From Fervidobacterium sp. UBA5837 (lineage in GTDB: Bacteria > Thermotogota > Thermotogae > Thermotogales > Fervidobacteriaceae), in NCBI GenBank assembly GCA_002432805.1, contig DJGV01000001.1:62001-126000 (forward strand): 64,000 nt of DNA. Reading direction: 5' to 3'. The translations under genes and the position numbers were made by a program. Numbering within the stretch: position 1 is the first letter of the stretch; every line of letters begins with the position of its first letter. This document shows positions 25,759-35,387 of this stretch, piece after piece. The notes below the pieces were generated by a model. That model did not search any database, had not been told where the DNA came from, and worked only from the letters and a program-made list of their open reading frames with translations.

Positions 25759-27603
25759 ATGAATGTATATGGCGCAGATTATTATCCAGAACATTGGAAT
25801 CAAGGTATATGGGATGAACATATCAAGATAATGAAGGACTATGGTATTGAATGGGTGAGAATCGGGGAATTTGATTGGGCTTTGATTGAACCTATCGATG
25901 GCATTTTCGATTTTACAATCCTCGATAGGGCGGTTGATAAATTACGTGATAATGGCATTAAGATCATTTTTGGTACGCCTACCGCAACACCACCTGCATG
26001 GCTTGTCAAGAAGTATCCTGAAATTTTACCAATGGATCGTGCGGGAAGGGTCAGAGAACCTGGCAGTAGACGTCACTATACACCGAATTCTCCAATGTTT
26101 AGGCAGTATGCAATGCGACTGGTTGGAGAATATGTACAGCATTATGCAGATGCTGCAGATATGTGGCAAGTGGATAACGAATTTGGCTGCCATGGCACAA
26201 CATTTTCGTTTACGGAAAATGATAGAAAGGCATTCATCGAATGGTTGAAAAAAAGATATGGTACTCTGGAAAACTTGAATGGTGCATGGGGCACGATCTT
26301 TTGGAGTCAGACTTACGATGATTGGGATGAGATAGTTTTTCCATCGAACACACCAACGTTTGAAAACCCTCATCAAATGCTTGATATTCACAGATTCATG
26401 TCAGATAGCACTATTGATTTCATGAATGCACAGATAGAAATCATCCGAAAGTATTCCGACAAACCAATTACACACAATTTCATGGTAGACTTCATGGATC
26501 TTGATTATAAAAAGATGGAGGAATATATTGACATCGTTTCTTGGGATAACTACGTTGCTACCGATGATTATGACCCGTTACACCAATCTGCAAACCATAC
26601 GATGATGAGGTCACTAAAAAAAGCTCCCTTTTTAGTGATGGAACAACAGCCCGGACGCGTCAATTGGAGGCAGAGGAATGAGAATTATCAAGGCGAGTAT
26701 CTAGGGATGTGGACTAAGCAGGCGTACGTCGATGGTGCTCTTGGCGTGATGGTTTTTCGATTTGATCAAATAAGATTCGGTGCTGAGCAGTATCACGGTG
26801 GTCTGCTTGATTACGCTTCAAGACCGACCAAAAGATTGGTAGAATTTTCAAAAGCAAAAGAGGAAACATGTGGCCTAGTAAATCCCATTAGGCGGGTGGC
26901 GATATATTTTGACTATGAAAATGAATGGATTCACAGAATAAACCACATAAACAGAGATTTCAGATATTGGGATAGTGTTGTTGAAATCTACAAGGCAGTG
27001 AGAAGAATCGGCTCTAACGCGGACTTTGTCTTTTCAGATGACGACCTTGAAGAGTATGATGTATTGATAGTACCGTATGCATTCAAAATTGAAGAAAACT
27101 TTGTCAATAAAATCAAAGATTTTAAAGGGCCTGTCTACATGACTTGCATGAGTGGACTAAAAGATGAAAAGAATTGGATCGTCAAGAATGCACCCGAAGG
27201 GTTGATAGAAGAATTTGGCATAGAAGTCGTCGATTTCGGTGCCATAGATGAGAAGGAAATGTTGTTAAATAATGTATCGCATCGTGCAAGGTGCTGGCAA
27301 GACGAGGTAGAATTGAATGGTGCAAAGGTGGTCAGTGCCTTCATTGATGGAAAGCCAGTTTTGACATTAAACACATTGAATGGAAAAGAGCGATTTTACA
27401 TAACATCGGTTCTCGATGAAAATACTTGGATTGAAATTCTGCATGATAAACTGCCTTTGAGGATAGTAGGCAGTGATGTTCAGTTTGCAGAAGATAGTGA
27501 CAATATGTATATCCTAAATTTAAGAAACTCTCCAAACGTACTCTACCTCAATTCGCAGAAACTAAAATTAGAGCCATTTGAATTGAGAAAAGTGATAAAA
27601 TAG
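25759..27603 (+). CDS. beta-galactosidase, glycoside hydrolase family 42
   Basis: A 614-residue enzyme that removes terminal beta-galactose. It starts GADYYPEHW, the GH42 hallmark. The acid/base is Glu141 in QVDNEFGCH and the nucleophile Glu295 in VMEQQPG. A trimerisation-type middle domain and a C-terminal beta domain follow. It has no signal peptide, so it works in the cytoplasm on imported galactosides. The ATG follows GAAGGGAG. First gene of the operon, directly after the LacI operator. Confidence 0.94.
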   Translation: MNVYGADYYPEHWNQGIWDEHIKIMKDYGIEWVRIGEFDWALIEPIDGIFDFTILDRAVDKLRDNGIKIIFGTPTATPPAWLVKKYPEILPMDRAGRVREPGSRRHYTPNSPMFRQYAMRLVGEYVQHYADAADMWQVDNEFGCHGTTFSFTENDRKAFIEWLKKRYGTLENLNGAWGTIFWSQTYDDWDEIVFPSNTPTFENPHQMLDIHRFMSDSTIDFMNAQIEIIRKYSDKPITHNFMVDFMDLDYKKMEEYIDIVSWDNYVATDDYDPLHQSANHTMMRSLKKAPFLVMEQQPGRVNWRQRNENYQGEYLGMWTKQAYVDGALGVMVFRFDQIRFGAEQYHGGLLDYASRPTKRLVEFSKAKEETCGLVNPIRRVAIYFDYENEWIHRINHINRDFRYWDSVVEIYKAVRRIGSNADFVFSDDDLEEYDVLIVPYAFKIEENFVNKIKDFKGPVYMTCMSGLKDEKNWIVKNAPEGLIEEFGIEVVDFGAIDEKEMLLNNVSHRARCWQDEVELNGAKVVSAFIDGKPVLTLNTLNGKERFYITSVLDENTWIEILHDKLPLRIVGSDVQFAEDSDNMYILNLRNSPNVLYLNSQKLKLEPFELRKVIK

Positions 27604-27647
27604 ATTCAAATGGAAGATGGTGTTAGATCAATTGGAGGTGCAGAACG

Positions 27648-28649
27648 TTGAAGAAATTTATCACGATTAGAGATGTTGCAAACGCTGCAGGTGTTTCGAT
27701 AAATACTGTTTCTAGGGCACTTAATGGAAAACCGGATATAAATGAAGAGACTAAAAAGAGAGTACTTAAAGTTGCAAGAGAGTTAGGATATGTGAAAGAT
27801 GCAACCGCGCTTTCTCTTAAATACGGACTGACAAGAGTCATTGGAGTCATATTTGAGGATAGTTCAAATCCATTTTTTTCAGAGGTATTCAAAGGTATAG
27901 AAATGAAAGCAAGAGAGCATAATTTTAATGTCATACTGATGAACACGGAAAAAAATTACGATATCGAAGAGGATGCAATTAAGACGATGATCAGTCGGAG
28001 GGTTGACGGGCTCATAATTACTCCAACCCAAGAAAGATTTGAAGATATAGAATCTCTTGCAAATCTAAACATTCCAACAATTATTCTTGGCGTTCATTTC
28101 AAAGAGTTGAAGTTGCCAGAAGTGCACACAGATGACGTAGCAGGTGGGTTTTTGGCTACAGATTACCTCATAAAGAAGGGCAGAAAGCGTATAGTACTCT
28201 TAAATGGTTTATCGTACAAATCTGTTGCTCAAATGAGATTTGAAGGATATGTAAACGCTTTGAGAGATAATGGCATTAAGTACCTTGACGAACTCGTGTA
28301 CGAAATTCCTGAAGGGGTTGAGAGTGCATACAACAAAACAAAGGAGTTTCTTCTTTCTGGTTTAAGATTTGATGGGATGTTCTGTTTCAATGATATCTTT
28401 GCCATCGGTGCAATCGAAGCGTTGAAAGAGTTTGGTAAGAGAATTCCGGAAGATATTTCAGTAGTTGGATATGATGATATAAGTTATGCAAAGTATATCT
28501 CACCATCACTGACAACGGTTGCCATCGACAAAATATTAGAGGGCCAGACTGCGTTTGAACTACTATTGGAAAGTGTAAAATCCAAAGCGAAGGTGTCAGC
28601 AAAGGAAATCGTACTTGATGTTAAACTCATTGAAAGAAAATCTGCTTGA
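27648..28649 (+). CDS. LacI-family transcriptional regulator
   Basis: A 333-residue regulator. The N-terminal helix-turn-helix reads ITIRDVANAAGVSINTVSRALNGK, with the hinge helix at residues about 48-60. The periplasmic-binding-protein-like core (IGVIFEDSSNPFFSEVFKG, GYDDISYAKYISPSLTTV) should bind the inducer, probably galactose or a galactoside. The start is TTG 27648 after GGAGGTG. It sits within the operon it most likely controls through GGTAACGTTACC at 25702. Confidence 0.93.
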   Translation: MKKFITIRDVANAAGVSINTVSRALNGKPDINEETKKRVLKVARELGYVKDATALSLKYGLTRVIGVIFEDSSNPFFSEVFKGIEMKAREHNFNVILMNTEKNYDIEEDAIKTMISRRVDGLIITPTQERFEDIESLANLNIPTIILGVHFKELKLPEVHTDDVAGGFLATDYLIKKGRKRIVLLNGLSYKSVAQMRFEGYVNALRDNGIKYLDELVYEIPEGVESAYNKTKEFLLSGLRFDGMFCFNDIFAIGAIEALKEFGKRIPEDISVVGYDDISYAKYISPSLTTVAIDKILEGQTAFELLLESVKSKAKVSAKEIVLDVKLIERKSA

Positions 28650-28730
28650 ATCTTGACTAAAATCGGAAGGAGGGGGAGCACGTCCTTCTCAAATTTTGAA
28701 TGAGAAGAAGTTGATAGTGCTCGCAATGAC

Positions 28731-30410
28731 ATGAGCATTTCGCAAACCATAGACCTTGAGAATTTCAATGATATAGACATGAAAAAGATTGCAGGATACA
28801 GAAAAGAAGATGGCTTTGAATTGGTTGTCGAAATAGAGAAACTGCACCTTGGTTTCAAGATTAAGGGTTACCTTAAAGGTTATGTTGATGAGGTTGAGTT
28901 ATTCAAGTTTAAGAGACCAGATAAGTTGTTGGTGAACAATTGGCAATCTTGGGGGCCATCGAAGGTCACTCAAAAGGATTTCCAGCTTAACTTTCCGAGA
29001 GAGCTTATCCAGAAATTTGGTTTCAGTGCATCGATCATGCCAGAATTGTACTTCGATAATCTTTTAAGTGATTATTACGTAGCATCTGAGTGTTTCTTTG
29101 TTGGCTGCCTATCAAGCAAAGTTGCGCATCCATATTTCCAAATAGATGGAGACGAAGTTTCAGTCAGACTCAAGTATTTCGGAATGAACTTTGACGAGTG
29201 GAATGAGACAGAAACGATTGTTATTTTATTAGATAAGCCGGAGGTCACGCTTCCATACTATGCGGACTTAGTGGCTAAAGAGAATGTAGTCAATATATCA
29301 GATAAAAGATGGGTTGGTTGGTCGAGTTGGTATCAGTATTTTGTTGATTTTGATTATGAAAAGATGTGCGCTGATTTAGAAAACGCTCGTGCAAGGGGAT
29401 ACGACGTTTTTCAGATCGATGATGCTTGGGAAGTTGATATAGGTGATTGGACACCAAACAATAAATTTCCATCGCTTGAAAAAGTTGCTGCTAAGATAAA
29501 AGAGTACGGCTACATACCAGGTATATGGCTTGCACCGTTCAGTGTTTCTGAAACTTCTACGTTATTTATGAAACATCCAGATTGGCTCGTAAAAGATGGG
29601 AACGGTAATCCGAGGGTGGCTTACGAAAACTGGAATAAGAAGATATACGCTTTAGATACAACTGTGCCACAAGCTGTGGATTGGTTGACAAGTCTTTTTG
29701 AACATCTGAAAGATTGTGGCTTTGAATATTTCAAAATAGATTTCCTATTCGCCGCGGCAATACAAGGTAAACGATTTGAAAACGTTACTCCCGTTCAAGC
29801 GTATATTCAAGGGCTGAATGCGATCAGACAAGCGGTTGCTGATTCTTTTGTCTTGGGCTGTGGTGCACCTCTACTTCCCTCCGTTGGCTACGTTGATGGA
29901 ATGCGCATTGGACCTGACACTGCACCTTATTGGGATGCTAATGGACCTGATATTGGTCATCCAAATGCGTATTACGCACTCAGAAATGTTTTAACAAGAT
30001 GGCACATCAACGGTATATGGTGGTGGAACGACCCAGATTGTTTGATGCTTAGAAAGGTTGATACACAACTTTCTGATGCGCAAAGAGAATTGTACACATT
30101 GGTTTCATTGCTATTAGACAACATGATTATCCAAAGTGATAATCTCTCTTACGAAATTGATGATAGATTATGGACCGTTGTTTCAGAATACAGAAAATAC
30201 GGTAAAAGAAAGGTACTTCTAAGCGGAATCATGTCTGGACAATACAACATCACAAGTTGTGGCGTTGATGGATGTGACTTGCTATCGATAACAGATTTGG
30301 AAAAATGTGTTTTTACGTATTCGAAGGATTCCGGAGATATCAAATTGGAAAAGACGATAGAGATGCAAGACGATGGCAGAAGGTTCAATTACTACAACGA
30401 AAACGATTGA
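28731..30410 (+). CDS. galA: alpha-galactosidase, glycoside hydrolase family 36
   Basis: A 559-residue enzyme close in pattern and length to T. maritima GalA. It has an N-terminal beta domain with VNNWQSWGP, then a TIM barrel. The nucleophile is Asp337 in FKIDFLF and the acid/base Asp396 in RIGPDTAP. FQIDDAWE is the substrate-binding strand. There is no signal peptide. The ATG at 28731 has only a weak site directly before it. A very strong AAGGAGGGGG at about 28668-28676 lies some 55 bases upstream and appears to serve a 12-codon frame that ends on the galA start. Confidence 0.93.
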   Translation: MSISQTIDLENFNDIDMKKIAGYRKEDGFELVVEIEKLHLGFKIKGYLKGYVDEVELFKFKRPDKLLVNNWQSWGPSKVTQKDFQLNFPRELIQKFGFSASIMPELYFDNLLSDYYVASECFFVGCLSSKVAHPYFQIDGDEVSVRLKYFGMNFDEWNETETIVILLDKPEVTLPYYADLVAKENVVNISDKRWVGWSSWYQYFVDFDYEKMCADLENARARGYDVFQIDDAWEVDIGDWTPNNKFPSLEKVAAKIKEYGYIPGIWLAPFSVSETSTLFMKHPDWLVKDGNGNPRVAYENWNKKIYALDTTVPQAVDWLTSLFEHLKDCGFEYFKIDFLFAAAIQGKRFENVTPVQAYIQGLNAIRQAVADSFVLGCGAPLLPSVGYVDGMRIGPDTAPYWDANGPDIGHPNAYYALRNVLTRWHINGIWWWNDPDCLMLRKVDTQLSDAQRELYTLVSLLLDNMIIQSDNLSYEIDDRLWTVVSEYRKYGKRKVLLSGIMSGQYNITSCGVDGCDLLSITDLEKCVFTYSKDSGDIKLEKTIEMQDDGRRFNYYNEND

Positions 30411-30443
30411 TTGAAATTGACTGAATTAGAGGAGTGAGTTAAG

Positions 30444-31400
30444 ATGATGGAAAGAAGGTACAATGTTCTTGCAGACGAATGGGTTATGATTTCTGCATTT
30501 ACTCAGCAAAGGCCTACGAATCCTACAACTTCTTGCCCGTTATGTGTTGGTGGAGATGAATTCTCAAGACCGTATGACTTAGCTTCTTTTGATAATAGAT
30601 TCCCTTCTATGAAAGTTGACGCACCTAATGTTGAGTCAGAAAATTCATTATACAAAAAGGCAAGATCTAACGGCAAGTGCGAGGTCGTAGTTTACACGGT
30701 TGATCACAACAGCGCGATGAGTTTAATGCCAATACATCAAATAGAGAAGCTAATAAAGATGTGGGCGGATAGATATTTAGAGTTATCGTTGCAACCAACG
30801 ATGAAGTACATATTCATATTTGAAAATAGAGGGAGCGAAGTGGGTGCAACACTCTCGCATCCTCATGGTCAATTGTATGCATTCCCATTCTTGCCGAAGC
30901 GAATCGAAGCAAAAGTACAATCGCTGGCAAAGTACTACGATGAACATGGACGTTGTGCCATCTGCGATGTAGTTGAGAATGAAGTAAGCATTCGAGAAAG
31001 GCTCGTGTACGAAAACGAAAGTTTTATAGCACTAGTTCCATTCTATGCAAGATGGCCGTACGAAGTACACGTTTACCCAAAAAGACATGTAAGCAGCTTG
31101 GTAGAACTGAACAATTCTGAAAGAAACCTATTGTCAAAAGTGTTAAAAGTTGTTACAATGAAATACGACTTACTATTTCAACAGTCGTTTCCATACATGA
31201 TGATGTTATTTCAATCACCAGTGAACGATATAAGATACGAACATGCATTCCATTTCCATATAGAATTCAACCCGGTTAAGCGAGACAAGAATAAGATCAA
31301 GTGGATGGCCAGCGTCGAGACAGGTACTTGGGCGTTCATTAACCCAAAGCTTCCTGAAGAAGCTGCAGCAGAACTTAGAAGTGTGGAGGTTATCATATGA
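30444..31400 (+). CDS. galT: galactose-1-phosphate uridylyltransferase
   Basis: A 318-residue Leloir-pathway enzyme that exchanges UMP between UDP-glucose and galactose-1-phosphate. The active site HPHGQ is at 139-143, with His141 the nucleophile; a CxxC at 31-34 suits zinc binding. The start ATG follows GGAG with a second Met next to it. It overlaps galK by four bases (ATGA), so translation is coupled. Confidence 0.95.
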   Translation: MMERRYNVLADEWVMISAFTQQRPTNPTTSCPLCVGGDEFSRPYDLASFDNRFPSMKVDAPNVESENSLYKKARSNGKCEVVVYTVDHNSAMSLMPIHQIEKLIKMWADRYLELSLQPTMKYIFIFENRGSEVGATLSHPHGQLYAFPFLPKRIEAKVQSLAKYYDEHGRCAICDVVENEVSIRERLVYENESFIALVPFYARWPYEVHVYPKRHVSSLVELNNSERNLLSKVLKVVTMKYDLLFQQSFPYMMMLFQSPVNDIRYEHAFHFHIEFNPVKRDKNKIKWMASVETGTWAFINPKLPEEAAAELRSVEVII

Positions 31401-32473
31401 GCGATACAAACGGGAAGATTGTTGTGCATTCACCAGGTAGAGCAAACCTAATAGGCGAGCACACAGACTACAACGATGGTTATGTCCTACCATTTGCAAT
31501 TAAGCGGTACGTAAAGATAGAAGTTGAACCTTCCAAGACGTTTAAAATATTCTCAGAGCAAACGAAAAAAGGTGTGGCCTTCGATAACCTTAATCGCACC
31601 AATTCGTGGGCAGATTATGTAATTGGCATGATTGTGAAACTTCAAGAGAGGGATTACAATGTAAAACCATTCAACATGAGAATAAATTCCGACTTGCCTA
31701 TGGGAGCGGGATTATCGAGTTCTGCTGCATTGGAGGTTGGCGTTGGATATGCCCTCTGTCAGATGATGGATTACGATATTTCCATGGAAGAACTTGCAAA
31801 TATTGCTCACAGTTGTGAGGTTGAATTTGTGGGTGTAAGATGTGGAATAATGGATCAATACGCAGTTGCACTCTCAAGAGAAAATAACGCACTTTTCATA
31901 GATACACTGACCAAGGAATATAAATACGTACCGTTAAATCTTGATAGTGCACGATTTTACCTTGTTAATTCTGGTGTTAAACACGAACTCGGGAGTTCTG
32001 AATATAATAAACGCAGGAAAGAATGTGAAGATGCTCTAAACACCATGGGTAAGAGTTCTTTTAGAAGTGTTTCAGTTGAAGATATTGAGAAGATTTCCGA
32101 CGATGTACTTAAGAGGCGAGCATTACATGTACTCACGGAAAATGAGAGAGTACTCAAGACACTCTCAGCATTGGAGGTAGATAATCTTAGGCTTGTTGGA
32201 AAGTATCTTTACGAATCTCACTATAGTCTGAGAGACAACTATGAGGTATCTTGTCCTGAGATTGATTTCCTCATCGGTGAGTTTGAAAAGAGTTCAAATA
32301 TCTACGGTGCAAGGATCGTAGGTGCTGGTTTCGGTGGAAGTGTAATAGTATTGGCTGATACTGGTTTTGAAAGAGTAATGGACGAAATTTCAAAGAAGTA
32401 TGTTATAAAATATGGTATAGAACCGAAGGTTATAGATGTTGAGACAAGCGATGGTGTTCACAGAATAGAGTAG
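31397..32473 (+). CDS. galK: galactokinase
   Basis: A 358-residue GHMP kinase that phosphorylates galactose at C1. It has the galactokinase signature GRANLIGEHTDYNDGYVLPFA, the ATP loop PMGAGLSSSAALEV and the third motif GARIVGAGFGGSV. No galE is in the window, so UDP-glucose regeneration must be encoded elsewhere. Confidence 0.96.
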   Translation: MSDTNGKIVVHSPGRANLIGEHTDYNDGYVLPFAIKRYVKIEVEPSKTFKIFSEQTKKGVAFDNLNRTNSWADYVIGMIVKLQERDYNVKPFNMRINSDLPMGAGLSSSAALEVGVGYALCQMMDYDISMEELANIAHSCEVEFVGVRCGIMDQYAVALSRENNALFIDTLTKEYKYVPLNLDSARFYLVNSGVKHELGSSEYNKRRKECEDALNTMGKSSFRSVSVEDIEKISDDVLKRRALHVLTENERVLKTLSALEVDNLRLVGKYLYESHYSLRDNYEVSCPEIDFLIGEFEKSSNIYGARIVGAGFGGSVIVLADTGFERVMDEISKKYVIKYGIEPKVIDVETSDGVHRIE

Positions 32474-32516
32474 TTTTAGGATACATTGTAAAAGGATCAA
32501 AAGCGGAGGCAATTGT

Positions 32517-33182
32517 ATGGACAACAATAACTTGTTCGATGATGTGAATCTCTCAGTAGCTGCAGAAATAATAACGTATGCGCAACTGATTTCAAAAGAG
32601 GGATTCACCAAAGGAACTTGGGGAAATATAAGTGTACTCCATGGTGAGTACATATACATAACTCCATCTGGACAATCCTACGATAAACTGAGCTTAGAGG
32701 ATATATGTGTACTAAGGAAAAACGGTGACGTCGTATATGCGAAGAATAAACCTTCGTCAGAATCAGCTATGCACATCAAGATATACGAATCAAGAAATAG
32801 CGTTAAAGCAATTCTTCATACCCACCCAATCTATTCCACAATTGTCTCTATCGCACTTTCATCTATTCCACCAATCGTCGAAGATGCTGTGATGATACTC
32901 GGTGAGACTTTGCATGTAAGTGAATATGCATTGCCGGGAACCGTGGAACTTGCACAAAATGCAGTGGCAGCACTTTCAAACAACCACTGCGTCTTTCTGA
33001 AAAACCATGGACTTGTAACTGTTGGAGAAAATTTGCAAGAAGCATTTGTTGCTACACAAGTAGCAGAAAAAACCGCACAAATTTATATCGAATCACTGAA
33101 ACTTGGTAACTTATCTACAATCCCCCATGAACATGCCACAAAATTGCGAGAAAAATATTTGCAATCCTATAGGCAAAAGTGA
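32517..33182 (+). CDS. class II aldolase/adducin-domain protein
   Basis: A 221-residue protein of the zinc-dependent FucA/AraD family. The glycine-rich GTWGNISV, the metal histidines in HTHP and the later NHGLVTVG are clear. Family members include L-fuculose-phosphate aldolase, L-ribulose-5-phosphate 4-epimerase and methylthioribulose-1-phosphate dehydratase; the sequence alone does not decide. The position as the last gene after galK suggests sugar-phosphate metabolism. The ATG follows GCGGAGG. Confidence 0.85.
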   Translation: MDNNNLFDDVNLSVAAEIITYAQLISKEGFTKGTWGNISVLHGEYIYITPSGQSYDKLSLEDICVLRKNGDVVYAKNKPSSESAMHIKIYESRNSVKAILHTHPIYSTIVSIALSSIPPIVEDAVMILGETLHVSEYALPGTVELAQNAVAALSNNHCVFLKNHGLVTVGENLQEAFVATQVAEKTAQIYIESLKLGNLSTIPHEHATKLREKYLQSYRQK

Positions 33183-33246
33183 TATAGTCAATAAAGCTAA
33201 AGTTTATCTCAATTATTACTAAGTAACAATATGTGTATTCACTCGC

Positions 33247-33822
33247 TTATTTCTTTCTCGATCCAGGTTTTATAGCAGGTATTCTTGCTTCACACATTGG
33301 ACAGTTATCCGATGTGTAAGTAGGGAAGTCAAGCTTGAGAAGATAGCTGTACGGTTTCTCAAAAGGTGTTTTTTTGCCACTCCTGTTTATAATGGACGCA
33401 TATCCAATTGCTTGGGCACCGAACGAGTTTACCACTTCTTCAACTTCAAAAGTGGATTTACCTGTTGTGACAACATCTTCCACTATGATGACCTTGTCAC
33501 TTTGATCAAGTTCAAATCCTCTTCTCAATTTCATTTCTCCCTCTTCTCGCTCCGTAAACATCACTTTTGCACCGCTGTATTTCCCAACCTCGTAGGCAAC
33601 GATAACCCCACCAAGTGCTGGGCCCATCACGACATCAGGTCTAAGTCCGGACTGGAGTATCTTTTCTGAGATCATCCGCCCTATCATTTCTCCATATTTG
33701 GGATATTCAAATATCTTCGCACATTGCACGTAAAACTCTGAATGTAATCCCGAAGATAGGATGAAATGTCCCTTCAATAGTGCACCGGTTTTTTCAAGTA
33801 TTTCCATCACTTGCTCTTCCAT
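33247..33822 (-). CDS. pyrE: orotate phosphoribosyltransferase
   Basis: A 191-residue enzyme that makes OMP from orotate and PRPP. The PRPP loop VIIVEDVVTTGKS and the FYVQCAKIF segment are present; a C-terminal CPMC pair is a feature of the thermophile-type PyrE. The start lies inside the end of pyrF (16-base overlap) after AAGGTGG. Last gene of the pyr operon. Confidence 0.95.
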   Translation of the reverse strand: MEEQVMEILEKTGALLKGHFILSSGLHSEFYVQCAKIFEYPKYGEMIGRMISEKILQSGLRPDVVMGPALGGVIVAYEVGKYSGAKVMFTEREEGEMKLRRGFELDQSDKVIIVEDVVTTGKSTFEVEEVVNSFGAQAIGYASIINRSGKKTPFEKPYSYLLKLDFPTYTSDNCPMCEARIPAIKPGSRKK

Positions 33823-34517
33823 GCTGCCACCTTCTCTTCAATTTGTGATTTGATTTCAGTGATCTTTTGAGCAGGGTCTTTTGACTTGTACACTTCTCTA
33901 CCAAGTATAGCAAAGTTGGCAATTCCAAGTACATCCCACAGACTAACTGTATCCACCTGATCATCACTTTTCTGCTCCATACGTATGCCAGGAACGAGTA
34001 TTTGTCCACCGATACTTTTCCTCAATTCAATAGCCCATTTGCCCGGTAATACAAATGACGAACCAAGTCTTGCAAACCCCTCTATCAATTTTCTGTAATC
34101 TTCCAATCTGCCAGGCATGGAAGTAAGCTTTACGACCGAGAACACATATTTATCTGTTGAGTCAAGTGCAGCAAGTACACTTTGAATTCCACTGTTGGCA
34201 TGTACGGTGAATCCTACTATTGCAGGGTGATCCCAACTCTTGATTGACCTTGCCACAGTGCTCGGTATGTCCGAAAACTTCAAATCTAATATGACCTTTA
34301 ATCCCTTATCTGCTAAGAAGTCCAGTATACCTTTACCTTTGATGGCTAAGTTGTGACCTACCTTGACATATTCAAAAGCACCATACTTCTCTATAAATTC
34401 TTCAGGATTCTCCATATCCAAACTCAAAACTGGGTGAGTTTGATGTATCGAATAAAGTGAATAAGAAGATGTACACTGCGTATCACAAGAGATTGCTTCT
34501 ACATAACTTCTCATCAT
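33807..34517 (-). CDS. pyrF: orotidine 5'-phosphate decarboxylase
   Basis: A 236-residue enzyme that converts OMP to UMP. The catalytic DLKFSDIPST segment (Asp-Lys-Asp network), the SWDHPAIVGFTVHANSG segment and PGIRME are present. The chosen start, ATG 34517, is six bases after GGAGGGA. This gives about 30 residues (rich in Ser, Tyr and Cys) before the usual N-terminal PVLSLDME; related thermophile proteins begin close to that point as I recall. No alternative start codon is seen nearer. Confidence 0.93.
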   Translation of the reverse strand: MMRSYVEAISCDTQCTSSYSLYSIHQTHPVLSLDMENPEEFIEKYGAFEYVKVGHNLAIKGKGILDFLADKGLKVILDLKFSDIPSTVARSIKSWDHPAIVGFTVHANSGIQSVLAALDSTDKYVFSVVKLTSMPGRLEDYRKLIEGFARLGSSFVLPGKWAIELRKSIGGQILVPGIRMEQKSDDQVDTVSLWDVLGIANFAILGREVYKSKDPAQKITEIKSQIEEKVAAWKSK

Positions 34518-34532
34518 GCCAAATCCCTCCAA

Positions 34533-35387
34533 TCACTTTTTCAAGTATTCTAAAACATGCTTACCTATACGAAAAATCACTTGTTCATCTTGAAATATGG
34601 CACTTCCAATACTTACAGCATCCGCACCAACCTTCAACAACTGTTCTGCATCTTCTTCTCTGTAAACCCCACCGGAAGCCACGATGTAAATATCGGGTAG
34701 TTTCTTTCGTACTTCGTACACAGCTCTAGCAGTTATTGGAAGTAGGTTTGGCCCAGATAACCCGCCAAGCAACATCTCACGGTCATCGTTGAACATGAGC
34801 CCCCGTATTGTGTTTATAACAGTGACACCATCCCATCCAGCTTGTGCTACCTTCTCTGCAAAATTTTCGATAAATCCTCCCTCGATGCCAAGCTTGGCTA
34901 TCAGAAATGTATCAGGTAGCTCCTTTCTTATTTCCAAAAGCAGACTCTGCCATTCAATCATGTCAGTAACGATTGAAAGTCCACCTTTACTGACATTTGG
35001 GCAAGAGAAATTGTATTCAACTGCTGCGAATCTACCTAAATACGGCTTTGCTTTCTTTGTAACTTCGATGTATTCTTGATAATCGTCTCCACCAAGGCTA
35101 AGAATCAGTTTTGTCTTCTCAAAGAGGTGGTCATATTCGCCATTTTTCAGTGTACTTAAGAATTCCTCAATGCCTGGATTCTCAAGGCCGATCCTATTTA
35201 TCATGTAGCCATCCCTTGCGTACATGCGCGGGGGTAAATTTCCACATTTCTGGTTGTAAGTTACGGTCTTCAATGTGTAAGCACCCACATATTCCCAAGG
35301 AAAATCATCGAGCTTTGCATACTCACCAAATCCACCAGGGCCTGAAGCTATTATCAATGGAACTTTCAATTCTAATCTTGAAAACAT
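34533..35387 (-). CDS. pyrD: dihydroorotate dehydrogenase, class 1B catalytic subunit
   Basis: A 284-residue FMN enzyme that oxidises dihydroorotate. The catalytic Cys is in NFSCPNV. TVINTIRG and IVASGGV with SIGSAIF form the FMN and phosphate sites. The adjacent pyrK identifies it as the NAD+-linked 1B form, a PyrD-PyrK complex. It overlaps the end of pyrK by 16 bases. Confidence 0.95.
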   Translation of the reverse strand: MFSRLELKVPLIIASGPGGFGEYAKLDDFPWEYVGAYTLKTVTYNQKCGNLPPRMYARDGYMINRIGLENPGIEEFLSTLKNGEYDHLFEKTKLILSLGGDDYQEYIEVTKKAKPYLGRFAAVEYNFSCPNVSKGGLSIVTDMIEWQSLLLEIRKELPDTFLIAKLGIEGGFIENFAEKVAQAGWDGVTVINTIRGLMFNDDREMLLGGLSGPNLLPITARAVYEVRKKLPDIYIVASGGVYREEDAEQLLKVGADAVSIGSAIFQDEQVIFRIGKHVLEYLKK

